From Paramarasmius palmivorus (Eukaryota; Basidiomycota; Agaricomycetes; Agaricales; Marasmiaceae), in contig JAYKXP010000138.1 of the NCBI GenBank assembly GCA_037176845.1, forward strand, positions 54,679 through 118,678: a stretch of 64,000 nt of DNA, read 5' to 3'. How positions within the stretch are numbered: position 1 is the stretch's first letter; each line of letters begins with the position of its first letter. This document shows positions 10,729-21,813 of the stretch, piece by piece. Made by a program: the position numbers and the translations under genes. The notes under the pieces were generated by a model. That model was not told the DNA's origin. It worked only from the letters and a program-made list of their open reading frames with translations, and ran no database searches.

Positions 10729-11606
10729 ATGTCCCGTACCTGGTACGAATTTGAAGTCGAGTTCGCGAGGGAGCTAAGCGTCCATCGAAACCTCATGAGC
10801 TTTGACTCAGAGGAAGGCCGTATGATTACTATTCCTTGGTATGTGATTTTCTCTATTTTTTTTTTCAGCTCGTACTCAAAGCCTCAATCAATACCTTCTA
10901 GGCCTATTGACTACTACGGTCGCGAGTTTCTCCCTGTGGAGGAGGTTGTTCGGTTGATCGATACCGGCAAGATCAAGGTATTTTGCTTCCATGAAGGGCT
11001 TGAAGCGTGTCTTGTCCTTCGAAATGGTGTACAGCACTTGGTATGCGGGCGTGTGGACCCGTTCTTATGCTGCTCTTTCTCCTGTAAGTTTCTTAGCATC
11101 ACCAGGCGTGTTTCCGGCTAACAAAAGTTTCCAGTGAACCTGGACTTGGTTCAGAGACGGGAGCCGACGCTTACCATGTATTACCCCAAACCAAGCGCTG
11201 CAGGTACGACGTTCCTGTTTTATTTTGGCTATCTTATTACTCACAGCTCGTTACCAGAGCTGAACCGCCGTATCTCGTTCAATGTCCCTCGGGATTCGAT
11301 GAACGATGAATTGAACGAGGAGCGCCGTAAACGCAAGGCAGCAAAGGCGCCTTCTGCCTCTACTCCAGTTGCTTCTGGAAGTTCAAACGAGGGTGGTAGT
11401 TCATCTCGCAAAAGACAACGATCGAGTTCAGCGGCAGAGGGTACGGATTTTAGTCGTTTTGACTACTTGTGCTGAAGTTCTTACCAGAACCTATCAAACG
11501 GCGTGCTCCGGAAGCTAGTAATGGGGAAGAAGAGGCGTTGGAGAGTGAAGATGAATCGGAAAGTGACGGTAGTTCTGAGGATGTTGAGACCGAAACGTCC
11601 GACTAG
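10729..11606 (+). CDS. Small protein, tandem paralogue 2, with basic and acidic C-terminal tail
   Basis: The reading starts at the ATG at 10729 and passes through introns at about 10839-10901, 11081-11133, 11203-11257 and 11441-11488, to a TAG at 11604. The core (NLMSFDSEEG, PIDYYGREFLPVEEVVRLI, then CFHEGLEACLV, HLVCGR and FLCCSFS) aligns with the upstream gene. The C-terminal third is basic (EERRKRKAAKAP, SRKRQRSS) and then strongly acidic (EEEALESEDESESDGSSEDV), as in nuclear proteins. Position immediately upstream of a TET/JBP-like dioxygenase, in the same orientation, suggests the pair belongs to the same transposon-associated module; that is inference. The biochemical role is unknown. 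Confidence 0.65.
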
Positions 11607-12018
11607 ATCCCGGTGTTTTTTTTACACAGCTAAGTAGCTCTATAGTTTGCAGTGAGTGTACTGTGTGTAATGTTGCATTAAGAATTGCCTCTGGCTTAGA
11701 AGAAACAACTCCAAAACCAATGTGCGGCGCTTCAAACACGCGCCGGATTTTGCGTAACCCGGTTTTACTGTATGGCGCAGCTCTTCAAGGCCTTGAATTT
11801 GGCACAGGGAGGGGAACCGGCTTGAAGACGGTGTGTATACCTTCCTTTGGGCTGGGAATGCGCCCAGTTCAAGGAAAAGACGCGGTATCCGAGGTAGCCG
11901 CCACCTCGTGCTCGGCTAAAATGCTCGTTCACACGAGCACGCGCTATCGTTGAATCAATCAACAACGCGTCTTTCTTCCCAACCACCACGTCCAGGTAAG
12001 TGGCACACCCTCAATTCG

Positions 12019-12121
12019 CACTAGACTTCCGCAAACACTCTTTCCTGCTGCTCAGGAACAGCATCTGCCCCGATGGGAGCTAGCCTGAGCAGCAGGAAGG
12101 GGTGTTTGCAGGGGTCTAGTG
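12019..12121. repeat. Long imperfect hairpin (38-bp arms)
   Basis: The left arm 12019-12056 and right arm 12084-12121 are inverted repeats matching at 33 of 38 positions, with a 27-base loop. Four of the five differences would be G-U pairs in a plus-strand transcript. The hairpin lies about 140 bp upstream of the first coding segment of the dioxygenase gene. It could be a miniature foldback element, a small-RNA precursor or a 5' leader structure. No clear target duplication flanks it. Confidence 0.8.
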
Positions 12122-12258
12122 TTGGATTCTTGGGCTCATTGATTCAAGAGTCCGACCTGCTCACGCGTTCCCTTCAAAGCTACATTGTCCAACTGTCCAT
12201 GAGGTACTTTCTCCGATCCGTACGTTTTTCCCCTTCTCCTTGATTGGTCCTGCTCAAC

Positions 12259-13839
12259 GCGCTACAGCAAGCCAAGTTCAGCCTACCCCCTTCCCCCTCA
12301 CCTTTACCAGACCACGCAGCCTTTGAGGCCCCGGAAACACTTGCGGACCCCCTCTTTGTTATTGAACGCGTCGACCTCGAGCAACTTGTTGACTCAGCGG
12401 AACAGGAAGCCCTATGCCACGCCAATGTTGCTGAAGACATCGGAATACACGCGTTTGGAACATTCACAGCTCCCCCCCACGTCGAAAAACACATCCCTAC
12501 CGCAGAATCCCAGCTCAAAGACGCGAATTCTCCCTCGGGGCTAGGCCAGAGCCATTCCAACAAGAAACGCGCCGAAAAACGCCGGGAAAAACGTAAAAAC
12601 TGCCCTTCAAACGACGAAAGCCGGGTTCTACAGGAAGCTATTCAGCCAGCAGTCGCGTTGCGTGCAGAGTTTGATGCAAAGAAGCTCGATGCATCAAGGG
12701 GAGCATATGCAGGAAATAAAGGAGGAAGGAAGGTGCTTGGGGCACAAGCAGATGTTGAGAAGGAGTACGATTTGCAGGACCTGTTAAAGATGGGGTTTCA
12801 GCACGAAGAGTGGGACGGCTAGTGAGTGGCTCAACTCTAACTTCAGTGTTCTTGCCTCAAGTGTTGTTCTAGCACCTCCAAGCCTATCGTTGTGAACGAC
12901 GACCTGATCATCGGCGTACTCGCAGGCCAACCTCGGCGACCCGACTACAAGCGAGACGCAGACGGGGTTCACGACCTACTCATGCAGAAAGGAAGAGAAC
13001 ACGGGCTTCAGGTACGAGGAGAAGAAGAGGATAATAAACGCGGGGATTTTCCGGCGCGGAGACGCGGGTACACAATGGGAATGGGTTCAAGCCAACCCGT
13101 TGTATTGGACAACGGCGTTGACATCAACAACTTACTTACAGAGCTTGTCCAAGACCAGCGTCTCGTCCGACTCAACGGCTACCAAAATGGTTCGTCCCCG
13201 TTACCTCTTTGTTGATCCTCTATTCACAGGCGTTCTAGGGGCGTTCGGCATCTGGGCAGAGCGCATTAAAGCCCGGTACGACGCTGCAATGTCCGCAATG
13301 CACAAAAATATCCACAAGGCTGACTCAGAACGTGGGCGCAACTTCGAAAAAAGCTCATTTGCTACGGTCGCGTTCAACTTCGGCGGAAAGGTCCGTTGCT
13401 GGAAGCACAGGGACCAACAGAATCTACCGTTAGGTTGGTGTGCTATCACCGCGCTTGGTCGCTTCAATCCCCGAAAGAGCGCCCGCCTGGTTCTTTGGGA
13501 GCTCAAGCTAGTTATCGACTTTCCTCCGGGTTCTACTATTCTGATCCCCTCAGCTGTAATCACACATTCAAACACCCGTATCACTCCTGGTAAGTGCAGT
13601 TGAGCTTTACTAGGTATCTAGGTTGATCTTGCTGTGCAGGAGATGAACGTACGTCCTTTACGCAGTATACAGCCGGCGCCATTTTTCGTTGGGTGGACGC
13701 CGGTTGCATGACTGACAAGGCTTTGAAGGTGGCAGATAGAGATGCATGGAAAGCGCATGAGCGAAAGAAGGAGGTACCAGTCGCGGGACGGTTGGGGATA
13801 TTTTCTAGGGTGAATGAAGTTCTTGCGAGGGCAAATTGA
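12259..13839 (+). CDS. TET/JBP-like 2-oxoglutarate/Fe(II) dioxygenase (start uncertain)
   Basis: Exons: about 12259-12821, 12873-13189, 13230-13589 and 13640-13839, in one continuous frame. The first exon lacks a convincing ATG (a stop lies in frame at 12241), so a short 5' exon is missing. The N-terminal half is charged and low-complexity (KKRAEKRREKRK). The C-terminal half is the catalytic double-stranded beta helix: a FNFGG strand, then HRD with His codon at 13406 and Asp at 13412 as the HxD iron ligands, GWCAITALG, a VLWELKLVIDFPPGS strand, HSN with His at 13565 as the third ligand, and ERTSFTQY with Arg at 13648 as the probable 2-oxoglutarate anchor. This layout is characteristic of the TET/JBP proteins expanded in Agaricomycetes, which oxidise 5-methylcytosine or related bases. 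All expected residues are present. A 40-bp intron at 13190 is unusually short. Confidence 0.8.
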
Positions 13840-13976
13840 TTGAGCGACTTTGTTATATTGTAGTTCTATGCTGTACATTTGACTGCGATATTCTACTGTA
13901 AAATTGTAAAGGCTACTATGGTAAATACGTTGTGGATATAAGTCAATGCGGTATCATGCTAATGAGGTATCAAGGT

Positions 13977-16900
13977 CTAAACGTCCGTGGATAAAGCCCT
14001 TGGCCTGTACTTGCCACTCCCTGGATTCATTTTACCTGCCTGCTCTGTGAGCTCTCGAAGCTCCTCTCCACTCTTCTTGAACACGTCCAGCTGCTTGTTC
14101 ATCTTCTCTTTCTCTGCGTCGATTAAACGGTGCTTTTGATTCAATTGTTCCTGAAGCTTGCTTATGTTGTAAGGGTCTATTGCGTGTTCATGCTGCGATT
14201 CTAGAACGACCAATTGGTCGATTAGTTGAGATATATGATTCCTAAGTTCGATTCCTTTCGTTCGTGCAGTATTCATACGTGATTCAGCTTTGGTAAATCG
14301 TTCGTTATGCTTGATGATTTGCTGGTCGGGTTCCTTGAAATTTTCATGATTCTGCGCATCTGTAAAGCATATCAGGAAGAAACACAGCGAAAATATACGC
14401 TAGGGACCTACGTTTTCGTTTGATTGCTTTTGTGGCGTTTTCAGAAAGATGATTTGAATTGTATGATCGCCGTACCCCAGTGGCTTCAAAATTCTAGCAG
14501 TGAAAACACGTCAGAAAGGGTATTCAATTACACGGTAGGTCCAAGTCAATACTCACACGTAGTAGTGCCATTCTGTTTACATCAAAACGACGCCCTGACT
14601 CTATTCCCCCCACAAGCGTGCAGCTTTTCCCTTCAAGATTGACATTCGCATGGGAAGCCTCAACAAGGTTGTCGTGTGAGTCCCCTGCTCTCCATACGTA
14701 CAGCGGAATCTTGCTTTTCTGCCAGCAGATTGCTTCTAGTGCAAATTGACTCTGTATCTTGTTTTCAAGCCAATCTAACAACCCATCAGAACGTTTTCTT
14801 AATTCCCAAGAGGCCACATACCTATTCCTGCCCTTCCACCCTTTGTCCGAATCAACAAAAGGGTTTCATCCCACTGAGTATGCTCAATACAAGCTAGACT
14901 GGACATAGCACGTCGTACTTCAGGTGTTACCGAACATTTGCGAATATTGCGCGCAAAATGTACAGTGCAAACACGATAGAGACGGTGTAGATGGTCATAC
15001 GGTCCAAGTTCAGAGAGCTTGCGATGTGGTTCGTAAAGGTCGTAGCCAGGTCGAGTCTGAGCTATAGCTTGAAGGTGCATACCAAGTCCTTTGGCCTGTG
15101 CACCGTCTTGATCCCCAGTCCAAGACAACAAAAGCCCTTGCTGATCCTGTTCATCGTTCGAGATCGCATAGAGATGCCGCCACTTGATTGGCTGTCCTGT
15201 ATCTCCGTGGACAATTTTCTCGATGGTTTGGAAGATTCGGAAGTGGGTAATGGCCGTCTGTCGATTGATATAAATGCGACAGTAAACAACAGCTGTTAGA
15301 ACAGACTTGGAGTCAGTAACTCAATAGTCTTTGCAAAATAGAAATACGTACATGCATTGGCATTTCGATCCCGTCCAGCCACAATAAATTCGTACCACTT
15401 GCCGTTAATGCGCTTGAAGGAGATGTCGCTTTGGCCGTGTTCAACTTGCTGGAGGCGTCTACTCCCTTCTTGAGACATACAAACAATGATACGAAGTCCT
15501 TCAGATCCCTTGTGTTCCGGGTCGTCTAAATCGGTAATGGAAAAGTCTTGAATGTGTCGTATGTATTGGGATTCAACTGGAAAGTTTTCTGACTGAATCC
15601 GGTGGAGGTGAAGGGCGCCTAGAAATCATTGATGTTAGAATACGTAAAGTAACCAAAAGAAGATTTTAGACGCGCCTTCCCAACCAGTACCTGCAGGAAA
15701 TACTTCGTCCTTTACGATCTTGATAAACGATGCGATATGAGAGTGGTTTAAGAGTGATGGGTGGAAGTCGCCAAGAGTTGCATTGGGCTTGTTTGGAAAG
15801 TGTTGCTTGAGGTAAGCGCACATAATAGGGTGGCGTAAAAGCCGTCGTGGCGTGAGATCTGAAAGCTCTTCAGACATGGTACGAAGCAACTCTAATAGCT
15901 GCGAGCGTAGTCGAGGGGGAGTTTTGGTGGGTAATGGGACCAAATGATTGTGTTCAGTACCGCGGACTATGATCAAAGTATATGGAAAATCTTGACGGTG
16001 TTCTTCGAGTGGCGTGTATATATGAAACTTGACGTTGCATTTGATTCGCTTCATCTTTGGACAAATGAGGCGTCCGTTCTTGTCTCGATGTGCACGGGCT
16101 GTCAAGCATGTCAGTTGAAAAATATGCCTGCAATGTAAAGGACGGTGAAACATACGGCAGTTTAGTCGTTGAGAGGAGCAGTTTTCCACCCATGTACACT
16201 CTGCAGCTGGTCCAGAGTCGTATTCCAATGCTACGGCGTCTTCAATCCGTTGAGCCTCCTCTGTATCTCCAGATAGAACTGCTTGAATATATGGTAGGTC
16301 GTATGAACCGTCAATGGTTTGGATGTAGTGTAGACGGCACGAATCAGAGTGGAATTCACACCTAGTAGCTGGATCAGCAATTGCGGTCCTTCAGAAATTA
16401 AACAGTAGACTTACATTACTGCATGCATACCGCGCCAGTCTTGACCGTATACGATACGACCAGGGCAGTGAGGTTTTGAGGGGATGTATCCTCGCCTAAG
16501 TTCAGTGTGGTGAGCCTCTAAAAACGCCTGGTCTTTAGCTGGAGCATGGGCTACAGGGTCTTGATGTTGTTCAAGAGAGCATCCAGTCCGCCGAATAGCC
16601 TGAACAAAAGCAACCGTCTTCTCAAAGATGGCACGAGTAGGAAAGTCACCGGCTTGGCGGTGCTCATAGTCTCGAGCGAGTCGTTCCTCCACCATTTCCC
16701 TCGATGCCTTGGTATGGGGATCCATAACGTCGTCCATATCAGCGTGAGGACAAACTTTTAGTCCTTGGCCTGGATTTGAATGTGTTATGAACGATCCAAA
16801 AACACGCGTTATCAAAAGACTTACAGGTCCTATACTTGTATCTACAGGGAATCTCATGGTCGCCCACAAGCTGATGGGTTACTGGCTTCCCTTCTTTGCT

Positions 16901-17416
16901 CATAGATCCTGGTGGGCCAATAGAATAGACGAAATCGCCCTGCGGCGAATGCCAGTTATCGGGGTCGCATCTAATGAGGTATGCTATTCCATTCTTTGAC
17001 GTCTCCGGAAATTCGAGGAAAGTGCCGTTGTCGAAACGGTATAGCTTGTCGCAAACTGAGCGCTGAGAAGATCGAACACAAGTATCTATCTGTGTAGGTG
17101 CGTCCTCCTGCGTGGTGTTGAAGATAAATCGTCTCGTAGGGGAAGGAGGTAAGGCTGGATTTGAAGTGCGCAAAGGTGTATTGGGTCCCGAACTCGGCTG
17201 ACTTGCAGGCGGCGTGGGCAGTTGAGAATTAAGAGATAAGGAGGTTTGTGAGTGCTGGGACGTGTTTGTAGTGCCAGAAATAAAGTTAGAGAGCGAAGCT
17301 TGGAGGTCGGGGGGTATTGTGGCTCCAGCTTGAAGACAAGCCTGAAGATGATTAACGAGATCGAGAGAGTGGGAGATTGAGTCTAAAGGTGCAGAGTTAT
17401 TGGAACTTGAAGCCAT
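13977..17416 (-). CDS. MULE-superfamily DDE transposase-like protein, multi-exon
   Basis: The protein starts at 17416 with a Ser/Pro/Thr-rich N-terminus. It then has CCCH-like metal-binding clusters (CRYKYRTC with CPH after an intron at about 16767; later CTWVENC, NCRMFH and a closing EHNH), as in the zinc-binding DNA-binding domains of MULE transposases. The catalytic core shows D1 in SDISFKRI (codon at 15425), D2 in TGDQDG (15105-15113), a CTVHFARNI segment, and the E in HDNLVEASH (14659). A coiled coil (QEQLNQKHRLIDAEKEKM) closes the protein at 13977. At least seven introns are needed, for example near 16372-16420, 15300-15350 and 14340-14420. The frame appears intact throughout, about 850-900 residues. 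Many introns and an intact frame fit either a living autonomous element or a domesticated gene. It converges tail-to-tail on the dioxygenase 138 bp away. Terminal inverted repeats were not found by eye. Confidence 0.7.
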
Positions 17417-18456
17417 AATTATGAATAAGTTATCATGAAGAACGAAAGTCGAAAGAGCGAGGTCGTGGACGCGTACTGAGAGCGACGCGGAATATTGACA
17501 GAGTAATTTCCAGATTTCGGAGAGCCTGACTTCGGAAAGTTGCGTATCGATGGAGAGATTGGCGTTATCTTGACACCTGAGAAGACAGACCCAAGTTTAA
17601 TTGGGATCGTCGCAGAAGAGGTACAGTACCGAATTTGGGTTCAGGAAACCTCAGGAAGGAAATTCACGGTCACGCTCAGCTTGAAAGAATTTGCTAACTA
17701 GTTATCTTTGCTATGTACAAAAATGGCAAACGGAAATCGTCATTGACATCATCCTTTGGCCGGTATCTTACGGAGCTCGGCGAGATAGAGTCACGAGCTC
17801 ACGACGCATCGAGTCTCCCCTGCCTCAACATCCCTGAGGAAATACTGATGCAATAGCATATGTCATTAGGATACGAGGATGGGATAGGATCGGGTATCCT
17901 CCTGGGCAGGCTCTAGTACATGTGCAGTTGTCAACGACCCACATCATAACGATGGCGTGAGTACGTACCCGATTGGCATTCGAAAAGCTTCGCCAAAGAC
18001 AAGGCTTTCTTGATGAGTCCCCAAGAGAGATACAAAATTACCAATCCATGGAGATCGAAGCAAGTCCATTTCGAGAGTCGTTTTCGGGGAAGTGCTATGG
18101 ATGACAGTAGAACTGAAAGAATGTCAGGGGTTCGATCCAAGGCTTCTAGCGCATGCAAAGCGCATGTCGGTATCACAGACAAGCACGAGGGCAGACATCA
18201 GGTAATATCCTGATGTACTTAGCAAGGTGCGTGCAGTTCAGATTGTATTATGTATGAATCTTCTGAAAATCTATCAATTACCTTGCACGTTCACATTCAT
18301 GATGGCAAAATTAAGACGTACTAGAAGCTTCACACCAGGAACCAAACGAAGCCCGAATGTCTCTATGCCGTCTTTCTGCACCATGGACATCATATCTACT
18401 CGTATCCCGATCTTCCATTGCCTCGAGGAAAAGGATAAGTAGGCGTAAGGCTGTCG
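17417..18456. other. Intergenic, upstream of the transposase gene
   Basis: This presumably holds the transposase promoter; only short frames occur. I looked here and at 11.6-12.2 kb for matching inverted ends of the transposase element and saw none. Confidence 0.4.
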
Positions 18457-18463
18457 TTGTTCT
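18457..18463. repeat. Target-site duplication, left copy
   Basis: TTGTTCT directly abuts the left inverted repeat and recurs immediately after the right one at 21588-21594. Confidence 0.75.
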
Positions 18464-18594
18464 CACCTTTGTGTCCCATCACTCGCGTCTGATAAGACGC
18501 CCAGAACGGGGTCGTTCCTGGCGTCTGATTAGACGGAATGATGGGGGTTTTTCCTGCACCCCGATGCACCCTCGCACCGCTCCTCGCTGCACCT
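18464..18594 (+). repeat. Left terminal inverted repeat
   Basis: Matches the reverse complement of 21457-21587 across its length. It contains two palindromic units around 18485-18500 and 18520-18535. Confidence 0.85.
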
Positions 18595-21456
18595 CTCTTT
18601 TCCTCACCTCATTACTTCAAGTCTCGAGCCGCCCTGTCTGCCGGTCCTCGCTGCCGGTCTCGATGACATACAGCTTTCACAGCTTTCTTTATCACTCCCA
18701 CGGCCTTCGTCATCATATTCTTGCTCCCGTTGACGCCGTTGTCAACATCGTCGTCGTCGTCGCCGTTGCCAAAAAATTTTCCAGCCCTTGCTGCTGCCAG
18801 CCTCAATCATGAAGACTCATTCTCAATCCAAATTGAGCCTTCAGAATGCGACACTCTTGCTCTTATTGACACCCGACTACGTAGTCGTCATCATTAAAAT
18901 TTTTCTTCGGGTCAGATTCCATTCAACAACCTACTTGGGACTAACCTACTCTCTTAATGTAGGTAGATTGAGCTACTTACTTGGAATTACGGCCTGGGAG
19001 AGTACCTCCAAACAAAAATTTCATCAGGTACGTCTCTAATTCTGACTCAGAGGTGCTGTTACTCATTTCGTGCTACTAGGTTTTCCGAGTCTTTGTTGCT
19101 GCGCACTTCATCAATCTCAACATCCAGTATTACCCAACATGCTAATCCGATACTTTTAAGCCGATCATTTCCTCCTCCACCAGCCTCTAGGTTCTAACCT
19201 GCTCAGTTCTCGCATCATCTACCACATTTGGAAGGATATGAGGTAGGTGCAGGCTATGGTGTACACTGGGGTTTTACGATATGTGTAAGGCCCGGTATGG
19301 GTCCGTGGGTACTACACAAAACAGGTATGTTTTGCTGTCTGATATGCTGACCTTCACCGTTACCGGATACTTCACCTGCACGCACTGTTGCTTAAAATTA
19401 TCACTCTCAAAAAAATCGGTGGATTCTACTTCACCTTGGTACACCATCCAGTATTTGGTTGCTCCCATGTATATTATACACATAAAATATAACTATCATA
19501 TCCCATCTGATGCCTACTGCGACCATTATGTCCCTTCAGTTCAATGTGCCGCTTGCAAGCGCCCATCAAGCACTCATATCTTCATGATTTCAATCTCTCG
19601 ATTTCAACACTGTTCCTTCCTTCTGTGAGATGCATTGGAGTGAAGGCTATCTTGAATGGATACAACTATGATATGAGGACATTCCGAGTCCTTAGTTGCA
19701 GTGCAACCGTGCAATTACAGTGAAAAGATCTGTGAAACTCACCTTTTGACACAATCTTCGACTCTTGCAATGCTTTCCATCATTGTTCTGGTCCCGATAT
19801 TGGCTGTAGGCAATATAGTAGCGCCTGTTGATACTCTTGATGAATATGCAAAGCCTATATTTGGTACATGCCCATAAAATCGATGTTTATACTGTGGAAC
19901 TCACCCTGGTTTTCACTTTTCTAGGGGATTATCAATTCTCTCGCAGATTTACGGTCGAGAGGTTGTTCGAAATTATTCTTTGTAACGTAGATAGACTGCC
20001 TGAAGCTTCTGGGGGTGATTGAAGCGGGGAAACCTGACTTGTGGCCTGAAGATTGGAATTGACATTGAGGCGTACACTATCTACTTGAGTATTGATCGTA
20101 GTATATGTCTTCATACGTACATGTCCCCCCAAGTCTTCGACTCAAATTGGCATCTCGTATACAATCATAAGCTGAGTCACTCTATACGATATTTATGTCC
20201 TTGACAATGATCGTCTATCACCTACTCGAATTTCAGGACCCAAACTAATTAATTCACCCAAAGTGTAAGTTGAACTTAGCACGATCGTTTCCAATTATTC
20301 ATTCTAAGATATCGAGTATTAGCTTGCAAAGCATGTATTATCAAGTTAGATAAATAAATATTATACTGGACATGATATCACGACTTGTAGATATTGCCAT
20401 TCACAAAGCAAGCTAAGATATGGTCCATCTATTCATCCTAGTTACCAACGATTCTCGCACTGCAATAAATAGATAGTAAATTCCAATACCCGGTTGGCAT
20501 CTAGTCAATGCATCGTAAGACTAAGAAAACAATTGAGGTTGGCAGGATGCACCTAGAAGGTTGATGACCTAGAGCCCGTGATATTGAGTACGAGTGGTAG
20601 GAGCGTATGTTGACGGGAATGTCGCGAGGGGTGCCGTGAACCAGAGGATATCTGAAGATTACTCAACGACACAAATTAGAAAGCGAAGAGGAGCTGGTAA
20701 TGATACTCTCACCGAAGGAGTGTAAGTCACCGTACTCGTATTCTCCTCGACGAGTCGGCTATAGTAGTATTCGGTTTGGCTAGGCTTGATCATAGACTTC
20801 ATGAGACGCCATTCATCCATGCACGTCACAACGTATTCCCGGGCTTCGAGTATTCGTAGAACGCGCAGTCGTGAAGACTTCCGATGTTACCCCACCGCAG
20901 ATTCCTCTGAAGCTTCGTTTTTGCGATTAGGAAAATCCGTTGACTGCGACCATGATGATATGGAACCTACATAGAGCCAAGGCATTGTTACTAGAATTCA
21001 TGAGTTCAAAGTTGGAACTCAACGCACCTGATATTTCTCTCAGTCTCTCTCCTTCTCTCTCCTTTCTCTCTAGACAATAACAGAGCGAGGGCCATGGAGA
21101 AGGCCTCTGCAGATAAGACGCAGTGTTTTCAACTACGATTTCGACACTGGGCGATGATGACGAATAACCGCGCAAGGTTCAATGGCGACGATATAACGTC
21201 TAGAAGGTTCAATTGAGGCTTGATGATAATCCATGAAGGCCGGCAGTGATGACCAGCGGAAATTGTAGGGCGACCGAAGAAAAAATTTCGACAGCGTTGA
21301 CGACGATACTCGGGGAAACGATGAGAGCAATGGAGAGGGATGAAGGCCGTGGGAGTGATAGCTGACGTGGCGGAACTGGTAATGAGTCATCGAGGCCGGC
21401 AACGAAGACCGGCACATAGAGCGGCGGGGGACTTGAAGAAATGAGGTGAGGAAAAG

Positions 21457-21587
21457 AGGTGCAGCGAGGAGCGGTGCGAGGGTGCATCGGGGTGCAGGAA
21501 AAACCCCCATCATTCCGTCTAATCAGACGCCAGGAACGACCCCGTTCTGGGCGTCTTATCAGACGCGAGTGATGGGACACAAAGGTG
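21457..21587 (-). repeat. Right terminal inverted repeat
   Basis: Reverse-complement partner of 18464-18594. Similarity continues more weakly towards the interior to about 21350, sharing a CTATCACTCCCACGGCCTTC stretch. Confidence 0.85.
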
Positions 21588-21594
21588 TTGTTCT
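21588..21594. repeat. Target-site duplication, right copy
   Basis: TTGTTCT directly abuts the right inverted repeat; same sequence as 18457-18463. Confidence 0.75.
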
Positions 21595-21813
21595 GAGGTC
21601 GCAACTCCGGCGGTTCCCACGATGATGCACAAAAAATTGCATTCCCACAAAAGGGAGAGTCAAACCAATTATTTTTGGGGAGAACAATTTCAATAAAGAG
21701 TCCCTTTAGAAGGTAAAATAACAATAAGTAAAAGCGCGATATGATGTTGGAGTAAGGAAAGGTCTACATACTAAGAAAAGTAAGGTAGACTTCATCCAGA
21801 TCCAGGTTATTCT

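Larger units (their letters stand above)
18464..21587. mobile_element. Non-autonomous DNA transposon with long terminal inverted repeats
   Basis: The two ends are inverted copies starting CACCTTTGTGTCCC. They are identical for about 130 bp (18464-18594 against 21457-21587), then similar with small indels to about 200 bp. The element is flanked by TTGTTCT at 18457-18463 and again at 21588-21594, a 7-bp direct duplication (8 bp, GTTGTTCT, if the last G is counted as flank), which is the hallmark of transposition. Each end carries palindromic units of the form GCGTCT-N4-AGACGC. The 2.7 kb interior has only short frames and no transposase, so movement would depend on a source elsewhere. An 8-bp duplication would suggest a hAT relationship; this is tentative. 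Confidence 0.85.

Noticed and set aside
19281..19628. A frame inside the 3.1-kb transposon as its transposase
   Set aside because: It is short, has no catalytic or zinc-binding pattern, and is typical of chance frames in AT-rich DNA.
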